From: Fragum whitleyi
Lineage: Eukaryota > Mollusca > Bivalvia > Cardiida > Cardiidae
Assembly (NCBI GenBank): GCA_948146395.1
Contig: OX411549.1
Coordinates: 27,961,272 to 28,025,271 of the forward strand
Reading direction: 5' to 3'
DNA: 64,000 nucleotides
The position numbers were made by a program, and so were the translations under genes. Under the pieces are notes generated by a model that searched no databases, had not been told where the DNA came from, and was given only the letters and a program-made list of their open reading frames with translations. Below, piece after piece: positions 1 to 10,720 of this stretch; position 1 is the stretch's first letter, and each line of letters begins with the position of its first letter.

Positions 1-205
1 AAAAACATCGACGAACTGAACAAGACAAATAGAGGTTATAAGTTAAATATGATACGGACTAAGTGCATTGTATGAAAAAAAATATCAAACTTGGTTGTGA
101 GAAATGATAATTGTCTCGGCAATTCTCCCTTCCTCGTTAGATATTTTTTTCACTACAAAACACTAAGTACATATTATATATTTCTCATCAATTCGTGCCT
201 TTTCA
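1..205. repeat. Left-truncated copy of a palindromic interspersed repeat
   Basis: The stretch with ATAGAGGTTATAAG, a CTCGGCAATTCTC segment and CTCGTTAGATATTTTT is repeated, with changes, at about 57365-57560 and inverted at about 36290-36450. The fuller copies carry inner complementary arms around a CTCGACA/TGTCGAG centre, so this is a palindromic non-autonomous element cut by the window edge. No coding capacity is seen. Confidence 0.6.
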
Positions 206-1973
206 TTGAATTCGTGCATGCCAAATCTCTAATATTTGAGGATTTATTTTAAACCGAACTGCGTTAAGTTTTACTTTGTGTAAAAATGACAAAACAACTT
301 AGAAAATATATTTTAATTTCCAGTATTTCCACTTATTAATGAATTTAAAGAAATTACCGATTACCCTCAAATGGCCGACTAACTTCATTGTACCATTTTG
401 AAAATAATGTCTGTGTCTGCAACTTGTGCAAATCTTATCCTTGAAAATAAACATGTGGGCTAAATTTATGTTAAAGTTAGTAAAGAGAATAGCTAAAGAA
501 TGGTATAAATTCTTCATTACAACCCCGAATAAGCTCCCTTAATCAGATTCACGAATCCAATGAGAAACTCTAGGCAGAATACTGCATTTTGGAGTAAAAT
601 TTTGAAATAAATTGGTTGACTATGATTATTTTTGTTTATTTTACATTAGATAACACAAGTATGCAATAGAAAATCAAGTAAATATTTTGATGTTCACTTT
701 TAATCAGTGCACACATGGGTGTTATTATTAAGATGCATTAATCTGGGAGAAAAGAGGATACCTCGGATTACATCCAAAATTAGTAGGGCTTTCCCTTATG
801 ACCAGGCATCCTAATCATTTTTGAGAAAGATTGGGGGAAAGATATGACCCCCTTAGCGGTTACAAAAAATGTGTGCAAGGTACCTTTTCCGGGCCTTGAC
901 AAGTTGGATTGTAATAATAAATAGGGATCTCCCTTAAGCCCAGAAAAACACACAGAGCAAGTATGAGGAAGCTTGCGTCAAAAATCATGACTGCTATAGC
1001 ATTTTTTTTACCCTTGATCCCCCTTTTAACCACGTTTTGACCCCCTTTTTTACCAACTTGGTAAAAAAGTCTTTGGAATACTTTGAAAGTGCAAGTCCCA
1101 ATGATCATATCTATGAATTTTGGTTAAATTTTGACAAACGGTTTCGGACGAAAAGGTTATCTTAGGATTTGACCTTTTGACCCTTTTCTGGACCATATTT
1201 TTGTTCCCATTTTGATCCCGATTTTGAATCTTTGAAATATTTTGAGAGAAAAAAAAAGACTCAAGAGCCATATCTGATTGGTCAAATTCTGTTAAGTACT
1301 TTCAGAGAAAGTTTTTTTTAAGATTTTACTTTTCGACACCTATTTTGACCTTGACTCCGATTCAAAATTTTTTAAGTATTTTGAAATCGGTGAATATAAG
1401 ATAGCCTAAGATAAGACTATTCATGATTGCATAACTATATCCTTAAATACCTGGTTTAAGGAATGTTGTATATTCTGGACCCCTACTGATAAGCTAATTG
1501 TTTAGCTCTCTGAATCACCCTAGGGGGTCAATAACCCTTTATATTCTACACATGCCATTAACCATTATTGGTCATCATTATCTCATTAATTGATTCGAAA
1601 AAAAAGTGAAAAGTAGAATATTTATATTTTATTGAAATAGAAAGTTCATGATTTTTTAAAGTCTTTAAAGTTGTATTTATTTCTGACTTATAAACACTGT
1701 GATAAAATAAGATCTGCAAATTGGGAAATAACAAAAAGTGATATTACGATTTAGGTCAATTGAAGGTAGAAATTATATACTCAGTAAAAGTTTTGGGCTT
1801 GCAGCAATTCTTAGAAAATAGAAATGAAATCATTTCAAAGAAAAGATTTTGGTAAAAATACTTTTATCTCCTTCCAAATATGTTAAAACCCATAAAATCT
1901 TTCTGCAGAATCGAAACATTGCAGTAAAAGGATGACTTGAATTATCCCTTTCAATCATTCCATACAATTTTAT
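206..1973. other. Gene-free spacer
   Basis: AT-rich sequence with only short chance ORFs. Around 1080-1400 several phrases recur loosely (CTTTGGAATACTTTGAAAG, CTTTGAAATATTTTGAGAG, and GACCTTTTGACCC variants), which looks like an eroded internally repetitive element. No exon, RNA gene or clear element end is visible. Confidence 0.5.
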
Positions 1974-1977
1974 TTAA

Positions 1978-2198
1978 CCCTTTCCTGTTTTGCAAAATTT
2001 TAGACCTGTCCAAATTCAAAGGTTTTGCAGACGAAAATTTAAAGTGGATTTAATTTGAAAAATAACTATTCAGTAGGGTAGAAAAAAGTGTGAAAAAAGA
2101 AGAAATTGCTTGTAAGAAGCAATTTCTTCTTTTTTCACAATGTTTTCTCAATCATAAAATCACAGGCACGTAAAAAGCAGGGATTAAACAGCAAAGGG
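1978..2198. mobile_element. MITE with TTAA target duplication and hairpin core
   Basis: A 221-bp element. It begins CCCTTTCCTGTTTT and ends AAACAGCAAAGGG, so the ends are imperfect inverted repeats, and TTAA lies immediately outside each end (1974-1977 and 2199-2202). A strong hairpin with AAGAAATTGCTT / AAGCAATTTCTT arms sits at about 2097-2138. TTAA duplications are characteristic of piggyBac-type elements, so a non-autonomous piggyBac relative is inferred. A second full copy is at 44974-45195, a truncated one at 23305-23444, and isolated cores at about 34030-34075 and 51640-51680. Confidence 0.75.
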
Positions 2199-2599
2199 TT
2201 AAGAGTTTTCTTAATATCATGGCTACAGCTATTTTATGATTGAAGAATTATTTTATAAAAACAAAATTGTTCATTTTTTATCAGTGTTTTTCAGTGACGA
2301 AGATTGAAAGTTAAGGATGCAGCACAAACGCTTTTCTTTTCTATGCCAAGTTAAAAATTGAAAAAAAAAAATATTATCATTACCTAAATGATAAAATAAA
2401 AGAGATATTTACTTCTTAAAAATAATTTTACCAATAATTAACCAAATACTTTTCTCAATAAGTAAAAAATCAATATATGCCTGACAGCCTCTGTATGTGT
2501 ATCTCTTCATAGAGTATACAAGGTGATTAAGTGATTAAGATAAGGGCCATAAAACCATTAAGATAACAATGGGTGGTTAATTGCATATCTCATGGGGGG

Positions 2600-2810
2600 G
2601 GTCAAATAAAGAAGGATTAAACCAGGTCTTTAAAAAGGGTTGAAGAATCATATGTGTAAAGTTTGGTTGAATTCTGTCCTGTAATTTTGAGGAGATAAGA
2701 TTTCCTTAATAATTGGTGGCGGAAGAGAGGACGGACGGACGGACGCCGGACATCTTGAACACTCAGGTGACCGTTAAATCGAAGTGCTGAAATTACTGGA
2801 CACGTCAATT
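2600..2810 (-). mobile_element. Possible hairpin-headed (HINE-like) element fragment
   Basis: Contains a short GGAC tandem tract (about 2731-2744), the reverse complement of the GTCC tracts in the hairpin-headed elements of this window, next to a phrase about a GGAGATAAGATTT core that resembles their bodies read backwards. No terminal hairpin or TT boundary could be fixed. Confidence 0.35.
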
Positions 2811-2997
2811 GTATATCTTCTTTTTATGCATTTTTTTTGTTTCAAGAAATAATTAGATCCAGAGCGCTGGGTAAAGGGGGAGGGGGGCATTTGCAATCCA
2901 TAATCCCCCTTCCCTGTAGCTTTATCATTAAATTTTCATGAAGACATATAAATCCATTGTGTGTGTTGATAGAACAATGTTCAATTTGTACTGAGCT

Positions 2998-3078
2998 GCC
3001 ATTGCATTGTATAGACTAAGATCAGTCTGCACATAGAATTGTGCAGACTGATCTTTGTCTGTGCATTATGCCAAAGCA
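2998..3078. repeat. Hairpin core of the TGCACA-type MITE family
   Basis: Arms GACTAAGATCAGTCTGCACA and TGTGCAGACTGATCTTTGTC form a near-perfect stem, followed by ATGCCAAAGCAGG as in the other members. Outer ends are eroded. Better preserved members are at 24599-24834 and 44713-44929. Confidence 0.65.
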
Positions 3079-3724
3079 GGGATTTTCCAGAACATGACAA
3101 TGTTTAAGATCTATGAGGAGATAGCCAAAATAGGGCAAGTCCCCATGTAAGGAACCCCCTTAATAAATAAAAGGGTTCTGTTATCAATGAAAATTTATTG
3201 ATTCATTGTGGGGAAAACACCTAGTTTTATATGAAATGTTTAGTGTTAATGAGCATACATGAGAATACATTGTCAAACCAAGGGTGTGGAATTCCCATGC
3301 CCAACTTGTCTGACACAGACTCTTCAACATGTGGGCAAGTACATTTTTCTAGGATACTTGTCTGTGGACAGGAAATATCTGAGCAAAATTTTCAACAGTA
3401 CTGAAAAGATCTAGGAGAAAAGGCATCCTGATGTTTGTATCAAAGGGTAGAAAACATTGTCTTTAATGAAGGATATGCTGGGTTAAGGCATTTTCTTCAT
3501 TAAAAACAATTTTTTCTCAATATTTATCAATCCATTTTTGGGAAAAGGTTTATTTTGATCCAGGACAAGTAGGAAATAGAAATTCACTTATCCATGGCCA
3601 AGTGGTGAAAATTCTCCTTGTCAAACTATAATTTTAAGGTCATCCACTTACTAGTACTGGCATATTTTTGGTGCAGGTCAATACTTCTATGCTGGTTTAA
3701 ATGAACAAATTTGATTGTCATTGT

Positions 3725-3960
3725 TCTTATTTGCTCTGCTGTTTTCGGAGAAAACCTGTGGTATTATGATCACCTTGGAGTCGTTGGTGTTGGCGTTGAA
3801 ATGACCAACTTTAACCTTGGTCATATCTGTGTGGTTATTGGAGGTATCTTCATGAAACTTGACATGTTTGTTCACCATCACAGGAGCTATCAAGACTATC
3901 AAAGGAACAGCTCTTGAAGCATTTTTGTAAGAGTTATGCCCCCTTTTCGACCTAGATTTT
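3725..3960 (+). mobile_element. Decayed hairpin-headed element (CTCGGCTG type)
   Basis: The body shares TTCGGAGAAAACC, a GGTATTATGATCACCTTGG phrase, a GTTGGTGTTGGCGTTG tract, TTCACCATCACAGGAGC and ATGCCCCCTTTTCGAC with the elements at 21455-21749 and about 26875-27120. The 5' hairpin is eroded. The 3' end near CCAGCAGCTGCAGAAGAGC is degenerate. Confidence 0.55.
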
Positions 3961-4037
3961 TTACATTATCCAGCAGCTGCAGAAGAGCATTGCACCCCTG
4001 TGCTGTGCTATTGTTGACATGTGCACCAGCAGCAAAT

Positions 4038-4399
4038 CAGGGCTCGTGTTAGTGTTTGATATTGGGGAGTCATTGACTCCTCACCTTAGAAATTCCGGGG
4101 GTCAAAACTGAATTTAAAGGGGTTAAAAAGACAGAAAAAGAAAATCACGAGCAGAATTTTGCACATTTAAAAGTCACTTTAACTGTTTCTTGTAACAATA
4201 TGAAACAAGTAATCAATTTGAAGAAATTTAGATAGTAATTTGTGAAAATCCTAAGTAGAAAACCATGTTTTGACTCTTAGTAGTTCCTCTCAAGGGGGTC
4301 AAAATGACCCCCTTGGGAGAAATTTCTAGGGGTCATATTAAGATATTTTCAGATTTTTTTTGGTCAAAACCCTGGTTTAAGGGTCAAACACGAGCCCTG
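4038..4399. mobile_element. Small terminal-inverted-repeat element (CAGGGCTCGTG ends)
   Basis: Left end CAGGGCTCGTGTTAGTGTTT and right end CAAACACGAGCCCTG are inverted repeats. GCAAAT flanks both sides (left 4032-4037; right from 4399, overlapping the last terminal G). The interior carries paired GGGGGTC / GACCCCC blocks and no ORF. A degenerate left part of the same family is at about 58830-58920. Superfamily is not determined; hAT-like or other short-duplication DNA transposons are possible. Confidence 0.6.
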
Positions 4400-4596
4400 C
4401 AAATGCAGGACTTCTTCAAAAGGGAAGTTCAAAAAACACAAAAGGGGACTCGTTTTCTTGGTATTACAAAGTTTTTATTCAATCTCTCGACGTAAAAGAT
4501 GAAATTAGGCTTTAAAAGGGAAGGGGTTTTAACCTCCAACCCCCTATGGATCCACCAGAGTGCACTGGTAATCTATTAATGTCACAAGGTACACAT

Positions 4597-4906
4597 ACCA
4601 TATTTATCCTAATAATATAAACACTCCAGGGAGCTATACATAACATGGTCAGGGAGCTTTTACTTAGTATACATTTTCTGATTTTAAAAGAATAATTTAA
4701 CTTTTATGCCCTTTTCCCTTTAATTTTTAGTGAATTTCCTCTGAACAATCATTTATATTTATAACTGTTAAGAAGAAATTCGTCTCAAATCAGCAAGGAA
4801 GTCTGAAAAAGTTTCTAAAATTTAGGCATTTGAAGTGGGTTTTCTTGGTAAAAAATGTAGGGGTGCTACTATAAGGGAGAGCACTTTTATTAGAGGAAAT
4901 ATGGTA
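4597..4906. mobile_element. MITE with TA-flanked ends (CTCCTAATAA family)
   Basis: Ends TACCATATTTATCCTAATA and TAGAGGAAATATGGTA are inverted repeats bounded by TA. The inner part GGGAGCTATACATAACAT...GGGAGC is shared with copies at 28096-28742, 34876-35108 and 41214-41517. TA boundaries suggest a Tc1/mariner-type non-autonomous element. No ORF. Confidence 0.6.
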
Positions 4907-5196
4907 CATTGAAAGCCCTGGTCTGGTTGCACAAAATGTCTTTTTAATCCCAACTTACTATCCCTTAATCCCTATTCACTTGGACAATTTTGCACTATAG
5001 AAGTTTGTTCAACACAGTGTGAGATGAGCTATTGTGAATGGAAATTGTCTGTCAACTACAATCTGTCCATTCAGGCAATGTTTCATAATTCAATCTTTTA
5101 TCAAATAGGTAATTATGTAATAACTTATCACAATATTGTCTGTATGTTTTACATAGAAACAAAGAAGGAAATTGTTGAAAGTCTTTCTGGGAAACT

Positions 5197-5405
5197 GCGG
5201 CGACACTCATTCTTTCCGACTATTTGTCTCTCACCAATGGGTCGATAAATTATAGACCTATGTAGGATAGCAGCTGGAGGCTAGGAAAGGATGGAATGCT
5301 TGTACTGGTGTGAGAAATACCAGGAATATATTGTTAGGTGCTCCAGTCTCCGTGATATAGCTGAAAGATTGTTGAAAGCGGCATAAAACCCCATTCAAAC
5401 AAATA
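5197..5405 (+). mobile_element. SINE, body and 3' part
   Basis: Carries the body shared with the tRNA-headed SINE at 48529-48813: CTTTCCGACTATTTGTCTC, ACCAATGGGT, AGACCTATGTAGGATAGCAG, CTGGAGGCTAGGAAAGGATG, AATACCAGGAATATATTG, and a 3' end TTGAAAGCGGCATAAAACCC with an ATTCAAA tail. The tRNA-like head is mostly lost. Confidence 0.7.
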
Positions 5406-7003
5406 AATCTGTACTTGCTATTTAGAAAAAGTTCACTATAGGTGTATTTTCAAAATTGAGCTCTAACGTAGGCGCTGATTCCATTACCATAGCTAAATCA
5501 GGTATAATTAAAAAACAAATGGTAGAAATCTAACATGATCCCTTCACTGAAATTATCAAAGTAAATGTTTGAATGAACCTTATGTTTTAAGACAAGTAGT
5601 GTTGGGCAATCGGTTTGAAATCATAATCGATTATCGGTTTTTAGTCAGAAGAATTAATCAACTAATGATCGATTATATAATCGGTTTCATTGATATAAAA
5701 ACAGTACTGCATCATCTGTTTGTATCCTTTGAAATTACAAGACTACTTTTGAATTTGCATCGTTACTTAATTGATATGATTTAAGGCTAAAGAATTTGTT
5801 ACTGAAACTGTTTATGTTGTATAAAGACAAATGGAAAATGTTTATTGTTTTTGCATATTTTTACATCTCTCATCCCCTTTCTGAACAAGAAGTTGCAGTT
5901 ACATGTGTATTTGTATAAAATGTGAAACATCAGTGCCCAATAGGGTAATATATATCTTAAGAAAAGAAGAAGTGCAATGTTATCCCAAAAAATTGAAATC
6001 AGCACCATAGACAGATTGTCAGATATTTGTTAGATGGAAAGTTGGTTGGACACTTAGATAGAAAGCTGTAAACCAGTATATCCATATCTTCTTGATTATG
6101 GTCATAGAAAGAGGATCATCACTTGTCAATCATTACTCTATTTCTTGCTTTCACCAAATATTTCCCCAGTTTTCATTTCTACTTTTATCAAAATACAAAA
6201 GTGATTATGGATAACAATAATTTTTGCAGGAGCCAAAAAAACATCAGAAAACTTTTGATGACTTCGAACCACCTGGGTAAAAGACATGGCAATTGTCCAG
6301 AAAAACTGTCAGACAGTTGGTCTAACAAACCTTAATAAACTATCAGACTGAAGCAACCCCGTCAGACCGAACATTTTAGGGGTCAGATTATATTATAACT
6401 GTTTTCTTTCCTCATTAAGATTAACTAGCAGTAACATTATAGGCCTAAGTAGGTTGTCAAAAGTCCTCCCAGTGTTTTCACTTTTCAGTACATTGATTTA
6501 AAAGCTGGGATTCGGAGATTAACAGGGTTATTAAAAAAATGTTTTTTGAACTCTGTTCAAGTCAAAAGGCTGCAGTCACTTGTGGTTTTCAATAAAAATA
6601 GCAAGACATACTTTGATGGGTCGAACATTCTTGGGTACGAATAAGCAGAAAATTATTTTAGTCTGTGTGCTTTTAATACTGGAAAAATACGAAATATTCA
6701 GGTAAAATAAGACAAGCTATCAATAATTCTTTCTAAATTGGATCCTAAAATCATCTTTTCTTCCACTTAATTGATACATTTTATGGAAGAGATTTTTCGC
6801 TTTCTAGGGGTGCCGAAAGTCGTAGGAACTGACGGAATCTAGACCTATGTAAAGTTTAAGAATTTATTTAATTAATTTACCTTAATTTACCTTCCTTGGA
6901 CCGAGGGTAAGTCTCTGACTTCTAGAGGTCCATCTCTTCGTGTTTGTTGACTGTTTGTATAGGTGCTATAGCAGCTTGGAGTGAACTTTAGATAGTGGTT
7001 TTT

Positions 7004-9853
7004 TCAATGGTTGTTTAGTCTACTTTTGAACGTATTAATATTTGGGGATGTTACTACATCGTTGCTTAAAGAATTCCAAGTATCAACTACCCGATTACTG
7101 AAAGAATTTTTTCTTGCTTCTGTATTGAACCTTTTTTTGAAAATTTTGTATGTATTTCCCCTTGTATTGGTTTTTTCTGCCAGATTGATCAACTTTGTGT
7201 TAGTTTTATCAATTCTGTGGACCAGTTTGTACACCTGGATGATGTCAGCTCTTTCTCTCCTGTATTCTAATGATGGTAAACCCAGGCTAAGAAGTCGTTG
7301 GTTGTAGCTTAATGTTTTTAAACTCGGTATAATTTTTGTGGCCCTTCGTTGTACATCCTCAATGGCTTTTTTATGTTTTTTTAGATATGGCGACCATACA
7401 GGGCTGGCATATTCAAGGTGGGGTCTAACAAGAGCTTTGTATAGGTGAAGAAATATGGTTTTGTCAATGTATTTGAAGTTCCTTCTTATGATTCCAAGGT
7501 TCTGGTTTGCTTTTTTAATTTTGGACTGTATGTGGGTGTTGAAGTGTAGGTTTTTGTCGATTATTACTCCTAAGTCTTTTTCTTCGGTAACGTTTATGAT
7601 TTCTTCTTTTTTATTTTCATTTGTTGTCAAATGGTATTTTCCTGTTGGATTACTTTTTCCAATACGTAGTCTTTTGCACTTGTTTGAGTTAAAGTCAAGC
7701 CCCCAAGTTTTTGACCATTTGCAGAATGTATCTGTTGTTTTTTGTAAGTTGACAAGGTCATCTTGACTCTTCAATTCTACGTAAGTTTTTGTGTCATCTG
7801 CAAACAACTTCACCTTTGTATTGGTTTTATCTGGTAGGTCATTAATAAAAATAAGGAAAAGGGTGGGACCCAATACACTTCCTTGTGGTACTCCACTAGT
7901 GACTCTTTGCCTCTCTGATCTACAGTTGTTAACAATTACTTCTTGGTATCTATTTTGAAGGAAGTTTTCTATCCAATGGTATATGTTGTTAGTTATACCG
8001 TAAGTCTGTAGTTTCTCAAGCAGCTTTTTATGCGGGATAGTGTCGAATGCCTTACTGAAGTCATAAAATATGACATCAGTTTCAATAGAGTTGTCTAGTG
8101 ACGAAGACCAGTCCTCCAATGATTCCAGAAGCTGTAACTGGCAAGATTTCCCTTTTACAAACCCAAACTGTTCTTTAGCAAATAGTTCATTTGTTGTCAT
8201 ATATAATAGTTCATTTGTTGTCATATATTCTATAATCTTTTCGTTGATGATTTTTTGGAGTAAATTTGAACAGATTGGATTGAGGCTTATCGGTCTATAA
8301 TTCTCTGGTTTGTGTTTATCTCCTGTTTTAAAGATAGGGACGACATCTGCATTTTTCCATTGATTGGGGACATCTGCATTTCTTAGGGATTTGTTGAATA
8401 TTTCTTTAAGGGGGTAGCAAAGTTCTTCCTTGCATTCTAACAGTAGTTTTGGGTGTAGTTTGTCTGGACCTGGGGATTTGTTTGGTTTTAAACTGTTTAG
8501 GGCTTTCATAACATCCATGTTACTTATTTCGATATCACCTAGGATTTTTTCTGTTCGTTTTTCCCCTATGTTCATGGTGGTAACCAGGTTATCCTCTTTA
8601 AAGACACTTGCAAAATACCTGTTGAAAATGTTGGCTTTTTCAGTATCTGATTCCACAAAATGTCCATTGTTATCTTTGATTGAACAGATTGATGACTTGG
8701 TTTTGGTTTGTGAACGAACATATTTCCAGAAAAGTTTGCTGTTTGAATTAATATTTTGAGCAAGGTCCTTTTCATAGTTGTATTTGGCTTTTCTTATTGA
8801 TTCTGTAGCCTTGTTTCTTGCAGTTTTATATTTTTCATAGTTTGCAGTTGATTTACAATGGAGATATTTGGACCATGAGCGTTGTTTTTGTGTGAGATCT
8901 TTACGAGTGTCCTGGTTAATGTATGGGAGCTTCTGGCTGAACTTTGGACTGTCTCTGTACACTGGTATGTTGTCTTCAATTAATAAATTTAGTTTATCGA
9001 CAAAGACATTCCAACATTCTGAAGCGCTTGGGCTGGATAATAAAGTATCCCAGGTAATACTCTTTAATTCGTTCCTAATTTTGTGGTAATCACCTTTGAA
9101 GTAATTACGTTTGATGTTTGTTGTCTTAACCACTTCATCTGTGTAGCAAGTAAAGTCTATTTCCAGGATTATATGATCGCTCTTTCCGAGACTTGATAAG
9201 TGTTGAATTTTGTTGATCATGTGTTCTTCATTTGTAATGACCAGATCAATTAACGATGGTGTTTGACCTTCACGGAGTCTGGTTGGTTCTGTTACATGCT
9301 GCATTAAATAGTTATCTTGTAACATCTCTAAAAACAAAGAAGCTGGATGTGATTCACTAACATTTGTTTCACATGTTCTCCAGTCTATTTCTTTAAAATT
9401 AAAGTCACCTAATATACATATGTGTGAACAACCACTATTGTTCGCTTTCTCAAATATGTTAGCAAGCTCAGATGAACTATTTACACTTGAATTTGGGCTT
9501 CTGTAGACGCATCCAATTAAAAGAGAGTCCCTATTGAGTAGTTTTATTTTCATCCATACAGATTCAATTTCAGAACTAATTATTTCCACCCGTTCAACCA
9601 AGATGCTATCTTTAGTGTAGATTATTACACCTCTTTTTCCAGTATCCAAGTTGGTATAATGGTTGTAGCCCTCTACCATGTAATTTGCTTCGGAGAGATC
9701 AAGTATGTTGTTCTTTGGTTTTATTTCTGTTATAGCTACAATGTCAGGGTTTTTCAAAGAGATAAAGGTCTTCAATTCTTCTATTTTATTGGTAAGACAA
9801 TCTGCATTTGTGTACAAAATTTTTAAGGTATTTCTAGCTGTGTGGTTGTTCAC
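7004..9853 (-). CDS. LINE A ORF2: AP endonuclease and reverse transcriptase
   Basis: A 949-aa uninterrupted ORF. Residues about 8-240 form an exonuclease/endonuclease/phosphatase domain (ILYTNADCLTNK at the start, GDFNFKEIDW, and a GKSDHIILEI segment). The reverse transcriptase spans about 430-740, with NYRPISL, DFSKAFDTIPH, GVPQGSVLGP and the catalytic FADD (aspartates 686 and 687). The C-terminal stretch WSPYLKKHKKAIEDVQRRA and GLPSLEYRRERAD is typical of the CR1 clade. The expected role is target-primed reverse transcription of the element's own RNA. A perfect 24-bp tandem duplication at 8181-8228 adds eight residues (a repeated YMTTNELL unit) ahead of the RT region around FGFVKGKS, so this copy may be catalytically impaired although its frame is open. 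Confidence 0.92.
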   Translation of the reverse strand: MNNHTARNTLKILYTNADCLTNKIEELKTFISLKNPDIVAITEIKPKNNILDLSEANYMVEGYNHYTNLDTGKRGVIIYTKDSILVERVEIISSEIESVWMKIKLLNRDSLLIGCVYRSPNSSVNSSSELANIFEKANNSGCSHICILGDFNFKEIDWRTCETNVSESHPASLFLEMLQDNYLMQHVTEPTRLREGQTPSLIDLVITNEEHMINKIQHLSSLGKSDHIILEIDFTCYTDEVVKTTNIKRNYFKGDYHKIRNELKSITWDTLLSSPSASECWNVFVDKLNLLIEDNIPVYRDSPKFSQKLPYINQDTRKDLTQKQRSWSKYLHCKSTANYEKYKTARNKATESIRKAKYNYEKDLAQNINSNSKLFWKYVRSQTKTKSSICSIKDNNGHFVESDTEKANIFNRYFASVFKEDNLVTTMNIGEKRTEKILGDIEISNMDVMKALNSLKPNKSPGPDKLHPKLLLECKEELCYPLKEIFNKSLRNADVPNQWKNADVVPIFKTGDKHKPENYRPISLNPICSNLLQKIINEKIIEYMTTNELLYMTTNELFAKEQFGFVKGKSCQLQLLESLEDWSSSLDNSIETDVIFYDFSKAFDTIPHKKLLEKLQTYGITNNIYHWIENFLQNRYQEVIVNNCRSERQRVTSGVPQGSVLGPTLFLIFINDLPDKTNTKVKLFADDTKTYVELKSQDDLVNLQKTTDTFCKWSKTWGLDFNSNKCKRLRIGKSNPTGKYHLTTNENKKEEIINVTEEKDLGVIIDKNLHFNTHIQSKIKKANQNLGIIRRNFKYIDKTIFLHLYKALVRPHLEYASPVWSPYLKKHKKAIEDVQRRATKIIPSLKTLSYNQRLLSLGLPSLEYRRERADIIQVYKLVHRIDKTNTKLINLAEKTNTRGNTYKIFKKRFNTEARKNSFSNRVVDTWNSLSNDVVTSPNINTFKSRLNNH

Positions 9854-9892
9854 TCTGTTTGTATTTACATGATTAAAAATAAAACATTTTTG

Positions 9893-10720
9893 CTAATTCT
9901 TTTGATTTTCTTTCTCTTTGTGGGATATTTGGCTAGCTGTTATCCCCCCTGCAAATGTCATATCTGGGTCAATTAATGTAGAGTCCATGAAATCACATGA
10001 ACTATTAGTGGACTTATTCAAGTCATTAGATTTTGCTTGGTAGGTACCGTGTTGTGTGTCTTCTTTCTTCTTGTTCAACATGTTTCGTCCAGATTTGTCT
10101 TTTGGGTTCATATTCTCTGTAGGTATAATGATTTGTCCATCCCTTATCTTTGCGTTTTTATGTATTTTTCTTACTTCTTCTAGTTCATTTAGAAGCATTT
10201 TACGTTCCTGTCTTTGTGAGGGAGTGAGGTCCGTCGAAATGATGACATTCCTGAACTCATGATCCACATTCATTTTAATATTTTTTGCTTGGGTTAGCAG
10301 GTCTCGTCTCATCTTTTTATTGTCCAGGATTATCTTCAATGGTCTGATTTTATCGTCACGCTTTAAGCCAATTCTATATGAATTTTGAACTTCTAGTTTA
10401 ATACCTAGAGAATTTGCAATTTCTTTGAGATTTTGGTTATCCTCATCTTTCCTCATTGATGGAGTATCACTCTCTGGTTCTTTTAAGTTGTATACCATCA
10501 AATTGAAGCTTCTTATTTTTCTATCCTCATGTTCTTTTATCCTTTCATCAATAGTTCTGGCTATTTTTGATGTCACAGTATCAGTTATTTCTTCCTTAAT
10601 GTTTTGCATTTTGGAGGCAGCGCTGGCCTCAACCTTTTCATCTATTTGTATATCAAACTCAGCCATACGTAGTTCTAGCTTTGAGAGCCTTTCTTCATTG
10701 TTGTTTTTTATTAGCTCCAC
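9893..10720 (-). CDS. LINE A ORF1, C-terminal part (coiled coil and RNA-binding-like region)
   Basis: The open frame gives 275 aa, but the first few codons belong to an inserted repeat, so this is the 3' part of a longer ORF1. The first 90 residues are rich in heptad-like E/K/L (EERLSKLELRMAEFDIQID), suggesting a coiled coil. The following NLMVYNLKE segment, then SYRIGLKRDDKIRPLKIIL and RDLLTQAKNIK, resembles the RRM-like RNA-binding region of LINE ORF1 proteins. The tail is K/N-rich. The ORF ends 40 bp before ORF2 begins. Its upstream half is the PHD ORF at 11755-12099; removing the 10713-11768 insertion together with one TT duplicate leaves the two halves in the same frame. Confidence 0.78.
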   Translation of the reverse strand: MELIKNNNEERLSKLELRMAEFDIQIDEKVEASAASKMQNIKEEITDTVTSKIARTIDERIKEHEDRKIRSFNLMVYNLKEPESDTPSMRKDEDNQNLKEIANSLGIKLEVQNSYRIGLKRDDKIRPLKIILDNKKMRRDLLTQAKNIKMNVDHEFRNVIISTDLTPSQRQERKMLLNELEEVRKIHKNAKIRDGQIIIPTENMNPKDKSGRNMLNKKKEDTQHGTYQAKSNDLNKSTNSSCDFMDSTLIDPDMTFAGGITASQISHKEKENQKN

